From positions 1 to 42,517 of the forward strand of contig CACDIC010000003.1 in assembly GCA_902552805.1 (NCBI GenBank): DNA of 42,517 nucleotides, in the 5' to 3' direction. How positions within the stretch are numbered: the stretch's first letter is position 1; every line of letters starts with the position of its first letter. The position numbers and the translations under genes are program-made. Shown in pieces: positions 39,173 through 42,517 of this stretch. The notes under the pieces were generated by a model. That model saw only the letters and a program-made list of their open reading frames with translations. It was not told the origin of the DNA and made no database searches. The DNA is from an uncultured Pelagibacteraceae bacterium. GTDB taxonomy: Bacteria > Pseudomonadota > Alphaproteobacteria > Pelagibacterales > Pelagibacteraceae.

Positions 39173-40308
39173 TTAAGTGTTGAAATAATTTTTGGAATAT
39201 AATTTTTAAAGTTAAAGAAACCTTTATTACAATATTGCCAAGAGTTTTGATCAAGTTCTCTATAAAGGAAATTGATTTGCAAAGTATTTGAATTCAAATA
39301 ATCTAAATTTTCTCCAACAGTTGGATACAACCCGACTGCTTTTTCTATCTTTTTAATTTCGCTAATATCTATAACTTCACAATCAATAGATTGATTTTTA
39401 AATCTTTGTTCCTGGTCTTGAATAAGTGAAGACTTAAATTTTAGAACTTTTTCACTAAGTTTGATGCATCTATTTTCATTTTTATTCGAAATTATATAAA
39501 ATTTTTTAAATTTATTATTTTGAAAATCACTTGTTTCAAAGCAGAGGTTATTCTCGAATATTATCAAATTATTTTGATTAATATTTTCAGGATTAGTAAA
39601 ATCCTGTTTTAAAATTGAGTATTTCTTTTCAGAAATCTTGGGCGGAGCGTTTTCATTTAATTTAATATTACCAAATCTATTATTAGTAAATTTTTTGATA
39701 TTCCACTCACTTGCTAAATAATGTTTTCCCTGTGTTTGAACACCTGCAACCCATCTCCATCCAAGAGTGTTTGATGCAGCGTCTCCATCATAAAGATGTT
39801 GCATAAAAAATTCCGCTCCCAATTGCCATGGCAAATTTAGCGTAAAAATCCAAATACTGGCAAACCACATTCTAGTATGATTATGCAAATAATTATTTTC
39901 TTTGAGTTCGTTGACCCAATAGTTAAAGCACTCTACGTCTGTTTTTCCCTCAATCGCGTTTTTATAAGTTTGATTGTTTTGAAAATCTTCTTTAATCTTT
40001 TTTAGTTCAGTTAAAAAATCTGTCCAAACACTGGGTCTTAATTCTAACCAACCTTTCCAATATGTACGCCACAATACTTCTTGAATAAATTTTTCATTTT
40101 TTGCGAATGAAAATTTATTAAGAGATTTTTTGATAACTTCCTTTTCATTAATAATTCCGTGAGTAATATATGGAGATAAACAAGATATATTAGACCTGTT
40201 ATCAGGTCCGTAATCAAAGTTTCTGAGTTTTGAATACTCTGAGAGATTGTTTTCCACAAAATAATTTAGTTTGTCTAAGGCCTTAGCCCTTGAAGCTTCA
40301 AAATTCAT
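39169..40308 (-). CDS. Photolyase-family FAD-binding protein, FAD domain first
   Basis: The 379-residue protein begins directly with the helical FAD-binding domain of DNA photolyases. Visible motifs are CLSPYITHGII (~43-53), FIQEVLWRTYWKGWLE (~74-89), HNHTRMWFASIWIFTL (~142-157) and the DGDAASNTLGWRWVAGVQTQG stretch (~174-194). Canonical photolyases have an alpha/beta antenna domain in front of this; here none is present, while a ~150-residue mixed alpha/beta part lies after it (~225-379). It may repair DNA or sense light using FAD; activity is uncertain. It lies upstream of, and on the strand opposite to, the other photolyase-related gene. Confidence 0.88.
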   Translation of the reverse strand: MNFEASRAKALDKLNYFVENNLSEYSKLRNFDYGPDNRSNISCLSPYITHGIINEKEVIKKSLNKFSFAKNEKFIQEVLWRTYWKGWLELRPSVWTDFLTELKKIKEDFQNNQTYKNAIEGKTDVECFNYWVNELKENNYLHNHTRMWFASIWIFTLNLPWQLGAEFFMQHLYDGDAASNTLGWRWVAGVQTQGKHYLASEWNIKKFTNNRFGNIKLNENAPPKISEKKYSILKQDFTNPENINQNNLIIFENNLCFETSDFQNNKFKKFYIISNKNENRCIKLSEKVLKFKSSLIQDQEQRFKNQSIDCEVIDISEIKKIEKAVGLYPTVGENLDYLNSNTLQINFLYRELDQNSWQYCNKGFFNFKNYIPKIISTLN

Positions 40309-40314
40309 TTTAAA

Positions 40315-40695
40315 TTATTTCGATTTTTTTTTCTTTAGACCTAATTTATCGCTATGTCTTAATCTCAAGATTACAATAGCACCTGCAATTAAAACTATTG
40401 CTACTGCCTCATATACTAACGCACTTGGATCCATTTCTTTTCCTTGTAAAATAATAAATCGTGCTAATGCTGTAATAGCTATAAGTAGTGGTAATGTAAT
40501 ACTTATAGATTGCTGATTCCAAAAAACTCTAACCATCGCTAGCACTTCTAAGTAAAGAAACATTAGCAGCAAATCAGCTAAGGTTACTGATCGATTTTCA
40601 AACATTTTATAAATCTCTATTCCAACTGCAATTACAGTGCTTACTAGAATGATACACATTAAAAGAAGTTGTAGGTTTTTAGCTATCTTTTCCAT
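40315..40695 (-). CDS. PsiE-family membrane protein
   Basis: The 126-residue protein has four hydrophobic segments and the PsiE pattern: LADLLLMFLYLEVLAMVRVFW, LPLLIAITALARFIILQGKEMD and a final helix LVYEAVAIVLIAGAIVIL with a basic tail (KKKKSK). PsiE is induced by phosphate starvation in enterobacteria; its function is not known and regulation here cannot be inferred. Its start shares one base with the stop of the upstream hypothetical gene. Confidence 0.88.
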   Translation of the reverse strand: MEKIAKNLQLLLMCIILVSTVIAVGIEIYKMFENRSVTLADLLLMFLYLEVLAMVRVFWNQQSISITLPLLIAITALARFIILQGKEMDPSALVYEAVAIVLIAGAIVILRLRHSDKLGLKKKKSK

Positions 40696-41153
40696 TATTT
40701 ATCTTTACTAAATGGTAACCATTTTTCAAATACTGATTTTGAGGAACCATCATACGGAATTGAGTAAGAATATGGATTTGGACTTGTCAACACTTCAATT
40801 CCTTTTGAAAACACAAATATAAAAACGATTACAAAAACGAGCACCATTATTTTAAATGGGTCAAAATTTTTTGTTTTAAAAACGCTGGCAGAGTTTTCCT
40901 CAGCTCTATGAAAATGTTTAAATGTTAAATATACCGCAAATATCAATCCAATATGGGCTAAAAAAAGTCCAGTCCACCCAAATACGAAAGTTGTGTATGA
41001 GAATACGTACAAACTAAAAACAGTAGTCCAAATAAAACTTAACACCAATAAAATTTGCAATCTTACAGTTTTAGGTAATGATCTAAGATCATTTTTGCTA
41101 TCATCAAACAAAATGTTTGCTGTATCTTTCATCCAATTTTTAAACGATTCCAT
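40695..41153 (-). CDS. Hypothetical protein with three membrane helices
   Basis: I do not recognise this 152-residue protein. It has hydrophobic segments near residues 31-52, 56-78 and 102-122, a charged N-terminus (MESFKNWMKDTANILFDDSKND) and a hydrophilic C-terminus with serine and tyrosine. Its stop meets the psiE-like start, so the two membrane proteins are likely translated from one message. Confidence 0.7.
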   Translation of the reverse strand: MESFKNWMKDTANILFDDSKNDLRSLPKTVRLQILLVLSFIWTTVFSLYVFSYTTFVFGWTGLFLAHIGLIFAVYLTFKHFHRAEENSASVFKTKNFDPFKIMVLVFVIVFIFVFSKGIEVLTSPNPYSYSIPYDGSSKSVFEKWLPFSKDK

Positions 41154-41213
41154 TAATTTAAATTAAGTTTTTTTCAAAAATAAACAATCCCCAATTTGTC
41201 ACCAAATAATTAG

Positions 41214-42401
41214 CTAGTTTCTTAACTTTTTTTTATGAAAATTTATAAATTTCTCTACATTTGATTTAATAAATGATTTATTTTCTTCAAACGAAACTTT
41301 TTTCATTGAGTAAGCATTGCTTTTTGTCATTCTTGATTGAATTGTAATATTGCCTTTATAAAGTTTTAGTTTAACAGATCCATTTATTTTATTTTTTTTT
41401 AAATCCACAATTTTTTGAAGTTTAAACCTTTCTTTTGAAAACCAATATCCATTATAGATCAATTCTGCGTACCTTGGCATTATTGCATCTTTTTTGTGCA
41501 TTGTTTCTTTATCAAGCGTAACTGACTCAATCGCTCTATGTGCATGGATTAACAATGTACCTCCTGGAGTTTCATAAACTCCTCTAGACTTGATGCCTAG
41601 GAATCTATTTTCAACAAGATCAACTCTTCCTATTCCATTTTTTCCCGCCAATTGATTAAGTTTTAATAATAATTTTGCTGGTCCAAATTTTTTTCCATTA
41701 AGACCAATGGGGTCACCATTTTTAAAATTAATTGTTACATGAGTAGCTTTGTTAGGAGCTTTTTCTGGAGAAACAGTTCTTTGAAAAATAAATTCTGGTG
41801 CGGAATTTTTTGGATTTTCTAGCAACTTACCTTCAGTTGATGTATGAAATAAATTATCATCTACTGAAAAAGGAGATGCACCTTTTTTGTCTTTTGGGAT
41901 TGGAATATTGCGTTTCTTCGCATAATTAATTAAATCTGATCGAGATTTTAAATTCCATATTCTCCATGGTGCAATAATTTTTATTTTGGGACCAAAATAA
42001 TGATAACCAAGCTCAAATCTTATTTGGTCGTTTCCTTTTCCAGTAGCCCCATGAGATACTGCATATGCTTTGAATTTTTTTGCAACCTTTATTTGATCCT
42101 TTGCTATCAGAGGTCTGGCGATTGAGGTTCCTAATAGATAAACACCCTCATAAATTGCATGACCACGGATCATTGGAAATACATAGTCTTTAACAAAAAT
42201 ATCTTTTAAATCATTTATAATTATTTTTGTGACACCAAATTTTCTTGCATTAGAAAAAATTTTTTTTCTATTTATTTCTTGTCCGATATCTGCAGTGTAA
42301 CAAACTACCTCTGCATCATAATTTTCTTGAAGCCATTTAAGAATAATAGATGTGTCCAAACCGCCTGAGTAAGCTAATACAATTCTTTTTTTTGATTTCA
42401 T
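41214..42401 (-). CDS. argG: Argininosuccinate synthase ArgG
   Basis: The 395-residue protein has the ATP-binding AYSGGLDTSIILKWL, then VCYTADIGQE, YLLGTSIARPLIAK, VSHGATGKGNDQIRFELGYH, APWRIWNLKSR and the NGIGRVDLVENRFLGIKSRGVYETPGG block. It joins citrulline and aspartate in arginine synthesis. Length and motifs are normal for the family. It follows a partial upstream gene by three bases. Confidence 0.97.
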   Translation of the reverse strand: MKSKKRIVLAYSGGLDTSIILKWLQENYDAEVVCYTADIGQEINRKKIFSNARKFGVTKIIINDLKDIFVKDYVFPMIRGHAIYEGVYLLGTSIARPLIAKDQIKVAKKFKAYAVSHGATGKGNDQIRFELGYHYFGPKIKIIAPWRIWNLKSRSDLINYAKKRNIPIPKDKKGASPFSVDDNLFHTSTEGKLLENPKNSAPEFIFQRTVSPEKAPNKATHVTINFKNGDPIGLNGKKFGPAKLLLKLNQLAGKNGIGRVDLVENRFLGIKSRGVYETPGGTLLIHAHRAIESVTLDKETMHKKDAIMPRYAELIYNGYWFSKERFKLQKIVDLKKNKINGSVKLKLYKGNITIQSRMTKSNAYSMKKVSFEENKSFIKSNVEKFINFHKKKLRN

Positions 42402-42404
42402 TAA

Positions 42405-42517
42405 CTAGCTACAAGCTTTTTTTGCAGTGTTATAAGCTTTAGTGAATCCCAATAATGAATAATGGTCGATTGTTTGAGAGCCTTTTTCATTGTATCCCGT
42501 TACCATTATTCTTGACC
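42405..42517 (-). CDS. C-terminal end of a protein, possibly IalB-like
   Basis: The frame is open from the window edge to a TAG at 42405 and encodes the last 37 residues of a protein ending RIMVTGYNEKGSQTIDHYSLLGFTKAYNTAKKACS. The SLLGFTKAYN near the end resembles the C-terminus of the invasion-associated locus B (IalB) family of exported proteins. That is a weak match over a short stretch, so the name is tentative. argG starts three bases downstream. Confidence 0.45.
   Translation of the reverse strand, partial: SRIMVTGYNEKGSQTIDHYSLLGFTKAYNTAKKACS

Overview
The window looks like chromosome of a SAR11-type marine alphaproteobacterium (Candidatus Pelagibacter or a close relative). The DNA is very AT-rich, coding is dense, most neighbouring genes overlap by 1 to 20 bases or abut, and the gene set fits that group: hisF-hisE, lolA-ftsK, purH-heparinase-rpe, a DUF4212/sodium-solute symporter pair, acs, hemC-hemD, folD and argG. 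This assignment is inference from gene content and composition; no database search was possible.

Layout. 1-6191: end of the his cluster, a HIT protein, an acetyltransferase, then lolA-ftsK on the minus strand, a UbiH-type hydroxylase and a LON-domain protein. 6259-12365: an integrated mobile element of about 6.07 kb in a tRNA-Gly(GCC) gene. 12325-19116: the intact tRNA-Gly, pterin dehydratase, and a minus-strand run of a YggT-like protein, rpe, heparinase and purH, plus the two-part symporter. 19242-28850: acs, an EVE-domain protein, tsaD, hemC, hemD, a mechanosensitive channel, a YggT protein, folD and small membrane proteins. 28856-32661: tesA-like esterase divergent from a ybbA-ybbP type exporter. 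32672-40308: sugar dehydrogenase, SDR, a cryptochrome/photolyase-related protein, DUF2256, an ASPIC/UnbV protein and a second photolyase-family protein. 40315-42517: PsiE-family protein, argG and the end of a further gene.

The main accessory feature is the element. It is bounded by a perfect 41-bp direct repeat equal to the 5' half of tRNA-Gly. It encodes a tyrosine recombinase, five small proteins of unknown function in an overlapping series, and a 706-residue primase-helicase. After these comes a repeat-rich non-coding stretch that could be a replication origin, and a 46-residue very basic protein on the opposite strand. Both ends carry three tandem copies of a TGGNCGCAGT-like sequence, probably integrase arm sites. 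No capsid, portal, terminase or conjugation gene is visible, so a small phage satellite or an integrative plasmid-like element are both possible.

The insertion separates the original tRNA promoter from the tRNA. The host promoter now points at the integrase, and the rebuilt tRNA at the far end must be transcribed from element DNA. Other oddities are a polybasic tail on acetyl-CoA synthetase, an EF-hand-like loop in the symporter, a photolyase-related protein that appears to lack the iron-sulfur cysteines of its family, an SDR without the catalytic tyrosine, and a photolyase-family protein with its FAD domain first.
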